From: Apodemus sylvaticus | Lineage: Eukaryota > Chordata > Mammalia > Rodentia > Muridae | DNA: 64,000 nt | Direction: 5' to 3' | Assembly (NCBI RefSeq): GCF_947179515.1 | Contig: NC_067478.1 | Coordinates: 25,970,266-26,034,265 of the forward strand | Shown: positions 21,351-34,930 of the stretch, piece by piece | How the letters are laid out: each line of letters starts with the position of its first letter | Numbering within the stretch: position 1 is the stretch's first letter | Made by a program: the position numbers and the translations under genes | Notes under the pieces: generated by a model | Told to the model about the DNA's origin: nothing | The model's input: the letters and a program-made list of their open reading frames with translations, nothing else | Databases searched by the model: none

Positions 21351-23169
21351 CAAATTGTGTATATTCTATTGGTGTGTTATATTTTTAATGTATTGTTGTC
21401 TTTGACTGAATGTACCAATTCTTATATCTTAACTTTAAATTCTTCTCTTCTGTCTTCCCTGTGATCCATTAAATCAGTAAGACTTTCCACTAAAGTTTTA
21501 TTTGAACATACTAAACTTTTCTATTTATGTCACATTTCAGTTTCATTTTTCTTCCATACTTTGATCTCTGTATTCAATTCCATACCTATATCATGCGGTG
21601 GTGTCTTCATCTAATTCCATTGTTTATTTTTGTCCCCTTACCATATATTCAGGAGTTCATTCACATCCCCTCCACATATTGAACACATTTGTTTCCAGTC
21701 TTTTAAATCCTTTTTTTTTTTAAATAGCATCATCTGAGTCACTCTCATGGGTACCATTACTCCGATATTGGTAGATTTTGTAGGAAATATGTCATTATAG
21801 CTTTTTTTTTTTTTTTTTTTGCTATTGTGATTTTGCATTAGAACTTGTTCATTAGGCTTGTTATTTCATTGGTTGAAATTGGTTGAATTAAAATACATCA
21901 CCTTTCAGTTGTGCTTGTTATGTTCAGGAGGGACTATCATAATCAAGATGATATGCCATTTTCCTCTCTTAGCCTACTGTTCTGAGCACCTCGTTTTAGT
22001 CTCAGTCTTCCCTGTAAGTAGAATACTGTCTGTCACAATGGTAACTATTCAGGTGTAGACCCACTATGAAACAGAGTACTACTCAAATGCTAAGCACTAA
22101 TCATTTTAGAAAGTAAAGGAACAATTCCAGTATTGTGTGTCCCAATATATCAGTTCTTATAGGTATTAGTGGAAGGAAAAGAAAGGAAGAAAAAGGAAAG
22201 AATACAGTAAAAATTAGTTATTGCTATTATATAATAATACAAAAACAATTAAAATATTTATATTTATAATATGGAGGAGAGGGATCTTAAAAGAGAAATT
22301 TTGGGAGAAATTATAGAGGAGAAGATGAGGGCATTTTGTCTAAATGTAGACTGAAAAGAGAACAAAATGTCACTATATAATGTCAAACACTCCCGAAAAG
22401 ATCCTGAAAATCAGGGCAGACTATTTTCTCTGTCTGAGAAAAAAAGTAAATGGAAAGTAAAGAGGGAGAGAGAAATAAAATAAAAGCAACATAAGCCAAG
22501 AACTGTGAAGGGCCAAGCTAGCCTCCTAAAATTACATTGACATTAAACAAAGATGGTGCAGATGTAAGGAGAGAGAGCTGGGTGGGGAGATGGGCTATCA
22601 AGATGGGCTAATTGCTTGTTGGCTTTTGTCTGTGGGCTCTGGGTTACTTCCCTTGCTCCCTGAATACTCTCATCTCTGGATGTTCCTCTGTGATGGACAT
22701 CAGGTTCCTTCTGGAACTTCCTCTAGATGACCACACTATTGCTGCTCTTTTGGTCTCTGGGTAGTGCTTCGCAGGTAGAATCTCGGATCTGGTCCTCAGT
22801 CTGTGAATGTCTTCGGGGTTCCATGTGCAGATGCTGTCCCCTCGGAGCAGCTTTTCCTGCATCCCGTGAGCTGCTTGGTGTCTGTGTGAGGATGCAGGGA
22901 TAGACATTGGTTCTCATCAGGTTTTCAGCTCACCAAGTAGTGTGCAGATCTGATTTAAAATTTCATTTCCACAATCTCACAGTATTCTGCTTCTGAGGTT
23001 TCAGCACATGGGCCTGTGAGATTTTGTCTGAGTCCCTCAAGAATGTGGCTTATTGCAGTCTCAGGCTGTCTAGCTGCCCTGTCAGCAGAAGTCTTTCCAA
23101 AATGACATCTTGCATCTGCTCTATTGCGTGCCAGTGTACCCTGCTCCAAGGCCAGCGCTGTTTTTTCTT
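21351..23169. other. Unassigned DNA with T-tracts and purine-rich patch
   Basis: T-runs occur at about 21711-21721 and 21802-21820 (19 T). A purine-rich plus strand spans roughly 22150-22500. Continuation of the ancient LINE leftward into 21350-21700 is possible but was not demonstrated. Open frames around 22640-22920 show no domain. Confidence 0.45.
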
Positions 23170-23188
23170 CTCTCTCTCTCTTTCTCTC

Positions 23189-23254
<66 letters not shown>

Positions 23255-23270
23255 CCTCCATCCCTTCCTC
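23170..23270. repeat. (CT)n microsatellite
   Basis: CTCT/TTTC units pass into about 60 bases of pure TC, then CCCT. Four overlapping open frames pass through it on both strands and are artefacts. Confidence 0.95.
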
Positions 23271-24084
23271 ACTCCAACCTGGCTTTTCCTTCTGTTGTTG
23301 CAGCTGCTACCCAGAGGAATGGCATTTATCCAGATGTTCAGAGTGTACATTGCTTTTGTGATAGTTTTTTCAGCTTTCTCCATATTATTCCCCAGGGACT
23401 CTGACATTTTTCTGTCTTGATGAAGCCAACAACATTACTTAGCATTTGCTTTTAACTCACACTGATGTAAATTAATTAGAAAAGAAAGCTATGTGTCACC
23501 ACCGTGAATGTAAAATGATTGTTACGTTACCTAAAATAATGACACAATAAAATAATAATTTCATGGCTGTAAAAATTTAAATATGATGTATAAAAATGAT
23601 CAGGATATTGTTCCCGTGGAGACAGACAGAAGAGAGGAGAAAGGAATATGGCTTAGTATTGTAACCAAAAGGGAGGAAACCCTTATATTGTATGGCATCA
23701 TTATTTAGATGGAAACCTGATAAAGATCAGGTTTTGCCTTAGATATTGAGATAAAGAACTTTTAAGTTGCACGATTATTAAATAAATACACTACTTTATA
23801 TTTTGGAATATGCAACATATTCACATTGAATAAAAAATGAATAAATGAGTGAGGGATCTGCAATGGTGCTTCAACCACTACGCCAATATCCGTGATGAAC
23901 TACTGTGAGAATAAAGAGTTTCCTCTGTTCCTGGCCCCATGGATGGCTCTCAGAGATGACGACCTTGCTAACAGAGGCAGATAGCCCAAGACAGTGCTCA
24001 CCAGGGACCAGACAGGATTCCTTATGTTTTACTGACATATATATGAATTTAGTCTCCAGAACAGCCATATTGGATAGGTATGCT

Positions 24085-24200
24085 TCAGATTCCCATTTTA
24101 CAAATGAGGAATCAGAGATAAAAAGGGGGTGGGGTGGGGGTTGGGGATAAATGGATTACCTGGGTTTATGTAGTTATTGAGCTGGCTGTGAATCTACCAC
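24085..24200 (-). repeat. MIR SINE
   Basis: CCCATTTTACAAATGAGGAA followed by CAGAGATAAAAAG is the inverted MIR core. A G-rich stretch interrupts it before a diverged 3' part. Confidence 0.6.
24125..24146 (+). other. G-quadruplex motif
   Basis: Four G-runs of 5, 4, 5 and 4 bases are separated by loops of 1, 1 and 2 bases (24125-24129, 24131-24134, 24136-24140, 24143-24146). Very short loops favour a stable parallel quadruplex. It sits inside the MIR copy. Confidence 0.85.
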
Positions 24201-24299
24201 AACATTCCTTCCTTACCTTTGTCTCTGTTCTTCTGCCTGTCAACTAGTGAGGAAGCAGAGCATTTCTTCTGGGTGCAATCCAGTGGTAAAGAGCTCAGC

Positions 24300-24391
24300 A
24301 GGCTGAGGGAGGACCCAGCAGAGGCCGAGGGAGGAGCCAGCAGAGGCTGAGGGAGGAGCTAGCAGAGGCTGAGGGAGGACCTAGCAGAGGC
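24300..24391 (+). repeat. 22-bp minisatellite, four copies
   Basis: The unit AGGCTGAGGGAGGACCCAGC plus AG repeats at 24300-24321, 24322-24343, 24344-24365 and 24366-24387 with exact 22-bp period and a few substitutions, then begins a fifth copy (AGGC). Confidence 0.95.
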
Positions 24392-27300
24392 ATGCTCTTT
24401 TGTCTTGTCCAGGATTGTAGATTTCCTAGATACACACCTTTTATCCCCAACTCCTTCCTCTTCCCTCCTCAAATGATCAGCCCAACAATTCTGTTTGGCT
24501 CTAGGGCTAGTTCTTATGCTAGTCCTTTGCCCATCAGATCCTGTCTCCTAAGGAGGCCCAAGAAGTTGGCACTCCCTGGACCTTAAGTACCAGTCAGGAG
24601 GACATGGAAGCATGGAGACTGTGAGTGAAGTCTCTCTGAAGCCAGCAAATTGTCTCCACTGAGACCATGCTAGCCATACACCCTGCAGATGACCAGCTCC
24701 AAGGAGGAATAAATCACCTTCGACTCTCCTCCCCTTAGGATGGCCTTTGACTGAGTCCCTCGTCTTCCTGAAGGCTGTTGCCAAGGGAATGCTGGAACTT
24801 AACAGTAAAATCAAGAAAACCATCTTTTAAGGTGAGATTTCTAATCCCAGGTGCAGAAAATCAATGTGTGATAAACAGTTTTAACCTTCCTTCTTAAACT
24901 GCCAATTATAGTCTGCAGATTAGAAAATATTATTTCTAGACTAGGGGAACAGAAGCAGCCATTTATTAAATGCTTATTAGAGTCTACACATTTTGTCCAT
25001 ACTATCTTTATTTCTTCTTCTCAGCGTGGCCATTTTTTGGAAGGCAGCCATTGATATGCAGAGAGGCGAGCCAGGTGTGGACTCCAGTTCTTCATGAGAA
25101 GCTTACTAGGTTTCTAATAGCTAATCAGGAACTTTATAGGATTGTGGGAAGGCACAACATAAATCTCATGACGTTGATGATTCCAGTGGCCCCTTCCAAA
25201 TGACCCAGATACAAGCCTTTAAATACCCTTTACTTCAGCTAGAAACTTCCCATTGTTTTTCTCCAGACCTCTTCGCCATCTTCCACATTCTGGTCTGCAC
25301 CAGCACAGGCCTTCCGCAGACTACTTCCATTCAGCTCACTTGCCCCCTTGTCTTGGTTGAGTCAAATTAAAGGAACTCTTTGGATTAGGTGCCAGCTTCC
25401 CTACTTCAATGTGCATTAACATCCCCTACCTTAGAGTGTAGGTGAGCCAACCATAGGGCTTGACAAACAGAACATTCTCAACTGATCATCATCATTGTGT
25501 AGCATTCTGCTATGCTGTCGGCAACCCTGTTCTGGAACCTGTATGGAGGGTAGAATCTCTCCAAGCCTGGAAGAAATAGGGACTGCTCACAGCAGGCAAT
25601 TAGAGGGTATTTAAGGGTGACACTTGTTTTCTAGGTTGACACATGAACTTGCCCCTGTTTGACCAATACATGTAGCAATTCTATGTAGTTCAAAAATGTG
25701 GGCAAGATTAAAGGCCACCAATAAGGTATGGCAAAGCATTCAGGGTTGCCTAGGTAGAAGCTGTTAGCATATTAATGCTGCCATAGAAAGGGGTAGAAGA
25801 ACTCTGGTTGAGCAAGAAGCTATCCTGAAGGAGCTGTGACTGTAGAAAAATGGGGCCAGGCTCAGGGGACAAGAAAAGGGAAGACAGAGGAGGATGTGGA
25901 GGGCAATGGTAGAATATTAAACACATGAATATGACAAAAGAAAGATTAAGTCCACAAGGCCCAGCCCTTGGTCTCCTGCCGAGCAGATACCATCTTCCTA
26001 TTCTTGGTGTCATGCTGAAGTTTTAATGGCTATGTGTGGGTGACCCGGGATGCAGAGCTTTAGCAATAACTAAAGCAAAGAAAGAGACACTGTGCTTGAG
26101 TAGCCACAACAAAGCACATGCCTTTGCAGGCTGCCCCAGATTCAATACAGCCTCTAACTTCCTATCGAGGCTAGCGTGCTAAGACCTGTCTTCTTCTTGC
26201 CTGTCTTCAGGGTCCCCTTCAGCTCCACCGAACAGGAAACAGTCTTCAATGTCTATTCAGAGGCCAGGCCTGGATGGTGGTGTGAACAGCTTCAAGGTCT
26301 TTGGTAGAACTGGGGTTTAAATAGCAAATTGCATCAGGGAGAAGCTGTCGGGAGAAGCCATCAATCTTGTGCCATGTGCAATTTGCTCAAGTTTGCAGAC
26401 CTTCAGGACTTTTCCTGATGAATGTGAGACAATCGGACTCGGATGAAATATCACAGACTTTTATGGAGCCCATTAAAATCATAGTCGAAACCCATCCTGC
26501 CTCCAGTTTGTTCCCAATCCATCCTCAGCAAGGCTGTTGTGCATCTTCTGAACAGCTCTCTCATTCTTCCTCTGCTGCCTGCAGCCTGTAGGGATCTGCT
26601 GAGTAGCAGGAGAACAGGAGGAGACGAGGGCCTACTGCGGGCTGCCAGTACCATGAGAGGGTATAGCCCCATGCATATGGCTCCTTTTTTGGTCTTACTC
26701 CCGCCTCTCCACTGATTGTGAGGATCACAGAATCATGATTCCTGTCATCCATGTACCTTTACCTATGAAGACACATATGAAGAAACATATGTACATACAT
26801 GGGTCACTTAGTTTCTATCAGGGTGGCTGATGCCATTTGTCTGGAATGTGACATCAACTCAAGGATTGTTGGTCTTGAATGCTGGAGATTAAACTGCATC
26901 ACAATTTTCCTCCACCCATCGAGGACTTGGGAGGCATGCACTACAAAGTCTCAGCCCCAGGTTGCTCATGCTGGAAATCTGAGACAGAGCTCAAGAATGT
27001 ACATGTTTACCAAATTCCCAGAGGATGTTGCTGCTAGTTAAGAACTAGTGCCTTCATGGAATCAGAAGCTTTGAGAGTTTAGAGTTCCGACAGTATCAAT
27101 GGACCGGAGTGTCACAGTCTGTTGAACTCTCCATATCTGTCTGGCTGAGCCCATAGAGAAGGCTGGTATTTTTTTCAGGTATTTCTGTATTAAGTTATCA
27201 ACAGATCCTCCCCTATACTTGCATTTGTTTTAGTTTTATTCTTTTAGTCCTATCTTACCAAACTTCCCAGATCCTAAGCATCTATTGTAGGAAGGAACAT

Positions 27301-28816
27301 AAAGACCATTTGCTTTTAACATATATTTATTCATAGCCAGTGGCGAGTAGGTTTAGAAATGGTTCTTGAGGTGTGTTAGCCTTTTGGCACTTCATCTTTG
27401 AAATGTATTTCTTTTAAGCAAACTTTCTTTGCCGAGTTGCTTCTTGTGAGAAGATTCATTGCTTTGTTGAACTCTGGAACTCAATTTATTTGAATACCAA
27501 ATGTATGAAATGTGTGGTCTTCGGCATGTAACCTGACCTCTATACATGAGAATTCTGAGAATCTTAAGCAGGATACTTTTCTTGCTCCTATATGAGGTAG
27601 AAGCAGGTTGACCTTAAGAAATTCAAGCCAATCAAAGATCTGCAAGGCACACAGAGCCTACTGTCATGGTGGGGCTGACAGTCAAGGACCCTGGTGTATG
27701 CCACTCAGACTTCCTCTTATTCTGAGTGCTGGAAAGACAGGATCTAGATTCAAGCATTTGCTGGCTTCAAGGCTATTCCTTCAAGTCAGCAGCTACAACG
27801 CTGGGTGGGAGGTAATTTCACGCCCCTAGGTCTCTGTACCCTGGTGATGGATGTGTGTAAGTGGACCTTGCTTCTCCAGCCACCATGGCCATACTGGATG
27901 ATGTAATTGAATTTGTATACACTGTAAATTTTATTAGACTGAAGCAATCTAGTTCTGATTCTGGTTCTCTGGGATTACTGGCTTGTGTCTGAGTACACAC
28001 TCACTGGTCAGCTGGGGAAGGGCAGTGGTCAAGGGCATTTCTATTGTCTCGCTAAGCTTTTGCTGAGCATGACAAGCAAAAGGCCTGAGAGAGTGCCTAG
28101 GGTCACTCATCTCAGTATGGTGGTGAGTGTGAAGACAAGAGATGTGGGGAAAGTGTGCCCAAGGATAGCTTACAAAAGAAATGCACCACAGAGGTGGTGA
28201 GCTTCATCTCCAGTGACTGACTTTTCTCCTCCTCAGCTCTCTTGTTCTCTTTCCACATTTACCTTCTCTCCTGAGGTCTGCTTCCATTTCTGCCACTCTG
28301 AGCCATGGGGCTCTGAGGAAGCTCCTACTTTTCCTTTCCTCAACTGTGGAAAGGCATAGATCAACCCATTTCCATTAGAATAAGACTGGTCATGGAAAGG
28401 TTTTGGCACACAGAAGCTGCTTGGAGGCTTAGCACACACAGGAGCCTTTTGTCATCGACATTCCTTTGAGAGTTGACATGCTTCAATTATAGGTTCATAT
28501 TTTTAGGCTACCTTCTGTGAGTCAGCCTCAGATCTAACAAAAGCGGACTCCACTGTTAGTCCTCAGGTATCCCAGATACCCAGAAGCACAGGGTGAGTAA
28601 GTAATGGGAGCCTAGGGGAAAATGGCGACCAACAGTCACAGGGAGCTCATGGAGGTAGAGTTGCTGCATGGGGTCTGGGAGGGCTTCCTGGAGGCATTGA
28701 TATTGGGCTGAGTCTTGAAGGGTAGACCAGATGATGGGAGACTGAGCATGAGGCAGTCAAGAAATGCCTTCCTAATTAATTTCTAATGCCAGCACTTCAG
28801 GTTGTCATTTATTCAT
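24392..28816. other. Unassigned DNA, about 4.4 kb
   Basis: No gene or young repeat was recognised in this stretch. It is one of the largest repeat-poor parts of the window. The part at 26300-26560 is AT/GC-balanced and free of recognisable repeats, so it is a candidate conserved noncoding segment (inference only). Confidence 0.4.
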
Positions 28817-28905
28817 GTCAGGGTTTCACTGTGTTTTCATGGGTGGGCTTAAATTCTGCAGTTCAAGTCAACCTTCTACCCAAGCCTGAGTAACTAGGAT
28901 GACAG
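28817..28905 (-). repeat. Worn B1/PB1-like SINE
   Basis: GTCAGGGTTTCACTGTG followed by GAGTAACTAGGATGACAG parallels the antisense of a B1/Alu-type monomer (gggtctcactatgtag ... gtgctgggattaaag). Similarity is weak. Confidence 0.35.
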
Positions 28906-29235
28906 TTCCATGATGTCATATCTGGGTATTTAATCAATCTTAACCCTAAATAATAGACACCTTATCTTCCTGTTAAGAGATACTCGCCAACTAGTGATAA
29001 TGAGAGAGGATTTACTTAAGGACAAAGAACCAGCAAAATGTGGGGATAGTTTCTCAAACTAGATCTACCTAGCTGCATAAATATTTGTTCACAGTCACCA
29101 GATATGCCACCAGGTCACCTGCTCACTAGCTCACCATCTCTCCAAGGAAATAGGACAGTGTTCTCATATATTAAGTAATATATAGGATGCACTTGAGTCT
29201 ATCAGCAGGAAATGCCACTGTACAAGAGTGAGGAA

Positions 29236-29269
29236 TGTGTGTGTGTCTGTGCATGGGTGCGTGAATGTG

Positions 29270-29300
<31 letters not shown>

Positions 29301-29333
29301 CCATGTGTGTGTGTGTGTGTTTGTGTGTGTGTG
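29236..29333. repeat. (TG)n microsatellite, interrupted
   Basis: TG repeats are interrupted by CTGTGCATGGGTGC, CC and TT. Confidence 0.95.
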
Positions 29334-30548
<1,215 letters not shown>

Positions 30549-30919
30549 TCGAGTGTTATTAGTCTTGGCCTACCGGTAGTAGTATGCTTAGAGGAAGTGG
30601 TAAGAAATTAGCAAAGAGGCTAAGCACAGGAATGCTGAGTGCTCTGAGCATAAGGTGACTGGGGAGAAAGGCTCTCATCTTGGTGAACTTTGGAGAGATA
30701 TGATTTGTTCATTGAGAAGACTAGACTACATGGGACAAGTTATGCCCTGGAGGGTATTGATTGGTGTTAGTGGCAGAGCAAGCCACTTTGTGGCTGTCTC
30801 ATTTCAGATGCTGCATGGTACCATCCATTGTTGTCTAGTTTATAGTAGGTACCCAACCAATAGCTGCTGACTGCTTCTGGATGAGTTGTTTGGAAACCAA
30901 GGCTCAGATCAAGCTCTGT

Positions 30920-31080
30920 CTCCAGTAGGGAAGCCTTTCCTATGGCTCCATCTGGTCCCTTCTCTGAGGGCGATGACTCTACATTCCAGCTGCAGGTGCA
31001 CCTCTCTGCACTCCTCTGGGCTGGGCTTGTTGGGCTTTCATCTGTCACCTTCACTGGACTTTCCAGTCTTTCTGAGAAGA
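30920..31080 (+). repeat. Possible L2 LINE fragment
   Basis: GGAAGCCTTTCCTATGGCTC followed by a CTCTCTGCACTCCTCTGG stretch resembles the L2 3' segment (ggaagccttccctga). Weak; the antisense 142-residue frame at 30767-31195 crosses it and is not supported. Confidence 0.3.
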
Positions 31081-31660
31081 TGACTGCTCCATATTCTTGA
31101 CCTGGATGGGAAGCTTGACTCAAGGAACACATCACTTGCATAAATGCCCATGGCTGTGTTGAAAGAATGGCCAACAGCTTCCAGATAGAAACCAAGAGAG
31201 CAGAGAAGTTTGCACCTGATCACAGGACCTTTTGGAACACAGTTATGGACTGCTTAATGCTGTGTAATTATAACATCTCCACATGTGCACTTATGCCTGA
31301 CACAGTTGATAGTAGGTCATATTTGAAGAAATTCAGGCTAATTAGTATTAAAGCAGTCACCAAAATGTAAGTCTTTTGTTGCCTTAAGTAATCCTGGGTT
31401 CCCAGGAGACCCTTAGCAATTGCTTAGTACAATGTTTTATAGATAGTGCATATGCGACACTCATGTCTAGAAAGAAGCCCATGGCTTGACTTTGGAAGTC
31501 AGGTTGATGCTAAGTCCCTGACAACTAGATCTCCCTTGCTGGAGACCTGCATTAAATGCGAGTGTCTCTTTCTTTAATGAGGGAGTTCTTTGCTGCTATA
31601 CTCCAGCTTCAGATACAGTTTCTCCAGGACACACAGGTTCATTCTTCTCTGCATCAGGAA

Positions 31661-31815
31661 CTTGGCATGCATTGGCTCCCATGATCCTTACTCCTTGGGC
31701 CAGGGGACATGATCCAGATTTGCAAAAGAAGAATCTGAGAAATGGGTGATCCAAAGACACTCTGTTACAGATGGAGGGGCTGTGATAATGGGTCCAGCAC
31801 TCTTGATTCTTGACT
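31661..31815 (-). repeat. MIR SINE
   Basis: CTTGGCATGCATTGGCTCCC, then AGAATCTGAGAAATGG and AGACACTCTGTTACAGATGG, track the inverted MIR core and its flanks. Confidence 0.5.
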
Positions 31816-33412
31816 TAATGCCATTCTAGGGGTTCCATATTAAAAGGAATCACTGGAAGCAGCATACATATGCCAGCCTATGCTGGGCGTATTTGTCACA
31901 GTGAATGTTTTATACCTGAGAAAAGTCAGACTGGAAAAAATAGGTTCTTTTCATGGGCCTTACCCTCCCCAGCCTTCTTTAATAGTAATAACTTCCTCCC
32001 TTCCAGATCCCTTTGGTCACTAATGCCACCAAACTGAATTTCTTATCGTGGAAATATTACAAGCCAGCGATTGATTTTCCTGCACAATATTTCCCAAAAA
32101 AGCTAGTCACCTCATTAGTCATATTTACATTCTGTTTTAATTGCATCCTCCAGAGCAAATGCGTTCATTTTTCTCCTAGGTTGTACTTCTCACTTGAACA
32201 ACCTTTTAACAAAGCAGAGACAAGATCGGAGCACACGAAGAGTACCTTGCTTTCCTAAAATATGTCTCCTCACTAAAATGTAGAGGCCAATTATCACCAT
32301 GGCTATGTACCAATTATCAGATACAAAATATGGATCACAACTAATTACCAGGATTTGACCTTATTTCACAGCCATACTTTCCTGTAAACTAGGTTAATGT
32401 TACTAGCGCAATGGAGATTTAGGTGGGGACAGAAGATCTGTGGTAACAAGGAATGAATGCTTTGTTTCTGAAAAATGACCAAGAATCATATGTGGTGAGA
32501 TTTTCTTTTTCAGAAGCTTGCCCTCTGAAAAGCCTCCTTAGTGAGCTGAAGATGGTGAAAAGGCTTATCTCATTAGTATCCCAGAATTCTTTATCTAACA
32601 ATAAAAATGGTTCCTTCTGTTTTTCAGTTTCTCAACCACTGAACCATGTGCTATCTATTGGCCCTGCCCATAGTGGAGGGAAATGTATTCAGCTTACCAT
32701 GCCAGCATAGGGGTTGATTTGACTGAGGAAATGAGATATGGTCCCAAATTCCAGATAGGAGAATGTTAGAATTACAGAAGTCAGAGAGGCTTAAGGGAAT
32801 AATACTGTCTAGCCTCGTGACTTGGGTACTGAGCTTTTGCCAGTTAGTATGATATCTAGGATTTCATTCAAAGTGTGTCAGTGTGTTGTGTTTAGACATT
32901 TAAGAACTGAAGAGGGATATGCAGTCTGAAACAGAATCCTCAGGGTGACAGCTTCACCTAGGGAGGCTCAGCAGGAGCTGACTTTGGGAAGCACTGATGT
33001 AAATGTGTTGCCTTTCAGAGCAACAGCATCTACATCTCAAAGTTTAGACTTATTTATTGTTTTGGAGAGCAGAGTTTGTGGGTTGGGAGAACAGGGAGAG
33101 ACACAGAAGTGTGTGCAGCAATGACTATGAGGGCCTTGCTGTTTGGAAGTCAGCTACCGAGACCTGTGGGAGAGGGTGTGGGATCCAGCGGAGGAAGGAG
33201 AGACTAGGTGACATCTGTGCAGTTCCCAGATGAAGGCCAGCAAGCCACGGGGAGGCTGTTGTTTTTAGAGTTGGGATGAAAGCCAGACCAGGTAGTGAGC
33301 TGTAAGAATACAGCATAGAAGAAGCTAAGACACAGTGTACAGAGCCAGGGGAAATGGCTTGACATGTTATCAGCAGGGAAGACATCGTGTAAAGGATAGG
33401 ACGGAGAATGTG
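31816..33412. other. Unassigned DNA, repeat-poor
   Basis: No clear repeat was found. The part at 31990-32420 is AT-rich with several homeodomain-like ATTA cores (CCAATTATCA twice, ACTAATTACCAGG). It is a candidate conserved noncoding element by appearance only. Confidence 0.4.
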
Positions 33413-33560
33413 GGTTCTGGTGTCAGACTTCCTGGTTCAAACCCTAGGTCTGCTTCTTCCTGCCCAAACAACTTGGGCCATACATCAAACATGGGTATGC
33501 CTCTGTTTCCTTAGCTATAATATTACCTCCTGTCTCAAAGGATTTAAGGGGAGAGAACTG
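33413..33560 (+). repeat. MIR SINE
   Basis: GGTTCTGGTGTCAGACTTCC, then GGTTCAAACCCTAGGTCTGC and CTCTGTTTCCTTAGC, show the MIR 5' region and core in order. One of the better preserved MIRs here. Confidence 0.75.
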
Positions 33561-34264
33561 AGGGAACAAATACACACAAAGGACTTGAAGCAGCCCATGG
33601 GGACTTACTCCCAAGGGTTTCAGTCTATGAAGACAGGGCTTCTCTGTTCACTGCTGTCCTCCGGGGCCTGAAGCATGCCTTAAATGCAAGAGTCCCTCCA
33701 TAACTTTGGGCTCAGTGTAGCAAGCTTGTCTACAGCTGATTTTTAGCAGGCAGGGCAGATATAAAGGTGTTCATGAGCAGTGAACCAATGAGGGTTCAGT
33801 GGAGAGTGTGCTAGGAGGAGCACAGACATTACCTGGGTTTCTCCCTAGGCCTACGTGTCAAAAGTCCATACACACTCATCTTGTCCAACTCTTGTGGATA
33901 ACAAGGTAGGTGTGGTTCCTCCCTGGTTTTCAAGAGTAACACTGAGGTCTGGTCAATGAAGAAGTTTGCCATTCTGAGATGCTCAAGGTTCTCATCCTTG
34001 GCATCACATCCTTCTCTTCTGCATCCCTTCCTACATCCCACCATCCTTAACTCTTCACTTACCCGTATTATACTGAAAGTGGCTCATTTATTTTACAAAT
34101 GCAGTTGTTTAAAGGAAGAATTTTAAGCAACAAAATGGGGCTGTAGAAGTATAAAATGTTCATCTGGGAGAGGCCTAGTGACTGTGTTGAGAATTCCATC
34201 CTATCTCAGATTCTGGGAGGAAGTGGAGGCATGGTGCAACTCTTTCCCTAACCAACTCTGTGGC

Positions 34265-34350
34265 AGTGAATAATTGATATAACATATCTGGGCCTCAGTT
34301 TCTTCATCTATAAAATAAAAATGATGAGTTCTACCCATGAACTGCTAGTA
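34265..34350 (+). repeat. MIR core fragment
   Basis: GGGCCTCAGTTTCTTCATCT, directly followed by ATAAAATAAAAATGATGAG, is a clear MIR core. Confidence 0.75.
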
Positions 34351-34429
34351 ACACGTTTATAAACAGCTCTTCAAGCCTGCTGGAAGTGGGAAGACTCCGA
34401 CAGCATGTGGCCATCTTTCTCCCTTTTAT

Positions 34430-34930
34430 ATCACTAAATATCCATTATTCTAATTAAGGGTTTCATTATGACACTTTTGGACAGCTACATTATTACCTTG
34501 GTCATATTCACTCTCATCCTCTTGCTGCCCTTTCCCACTTCCCCACGTCCTTTTCCCAAATACTCCTCCTTTCACATTCATAGTGTATGTGCTTCTGAAT
34601 CTCAAGGCCACAAATAAGAGAAAACACAATGTTTACTTTACTGAGTTTGCCTTACTTGGCCAAAAAGGCTGATCTCTTGTCCCATCTATTTTCCTGAATA
34701 TGGCATAATTTTCTTCTTTACAGCTGAATAGAGCTCCACATACCACATTTTCTTATCCATCCATCCTCTGTAGATGTTCGTAGACATCTAGGCCGATGGT
34801 TCTGAGTGGTGCAGCAACACGTGGATGTGCAAGTCTCTCCATAGTACGCTGAAATAGAGCCCCCTGTGCGTCTCCCCAGGACTAGTGTATCTAGATCTTA
34901 CAGTAGTTCTATTTTTACTTTGTTGAGTCT
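34430..34930 (-). mobile_element. Old LINE-1 3' end
   Basis: TAGTGTATGTGCTTCTGAAT, then TAAGAGAAAACACAATGTTT, CTTTACAGCTGAATAGAGC, ACATTTTCTTATCCATCCAT and GACATCTAGGCCGATGG, follow the antisense 3' untranslated region and ORF2 C-terminal end of a LINE-1. It is 5' truncated and broken. Confidence 0.7.

Noticed and set aside
22955..23420. Overlapping open frames of 83 to 150 residues on both strands
   Set aside because: They pass through a pure CT microsatellite, giving serine/leucine or arginine/glutamate runs, and their flanks show no domain.
26830..26960. Possible inverted B1 (GAATGCTGGAGATTAAACTG)
   Set aside because: Only one short segment resembles B1, and the order of the flanking segments does not fit.
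30767..31195. 142-residue antisense open frame
   Set aside because: No recognisable domain, no splice or promoter context, and it crosses a possible L2 fragment.
32940..33000. Possible MER5/MER20-type hAT end (TTTGGGAAGCACTG)
   Set aside because: Only about 15 bases match a terminal repeat and no opposite end was found.
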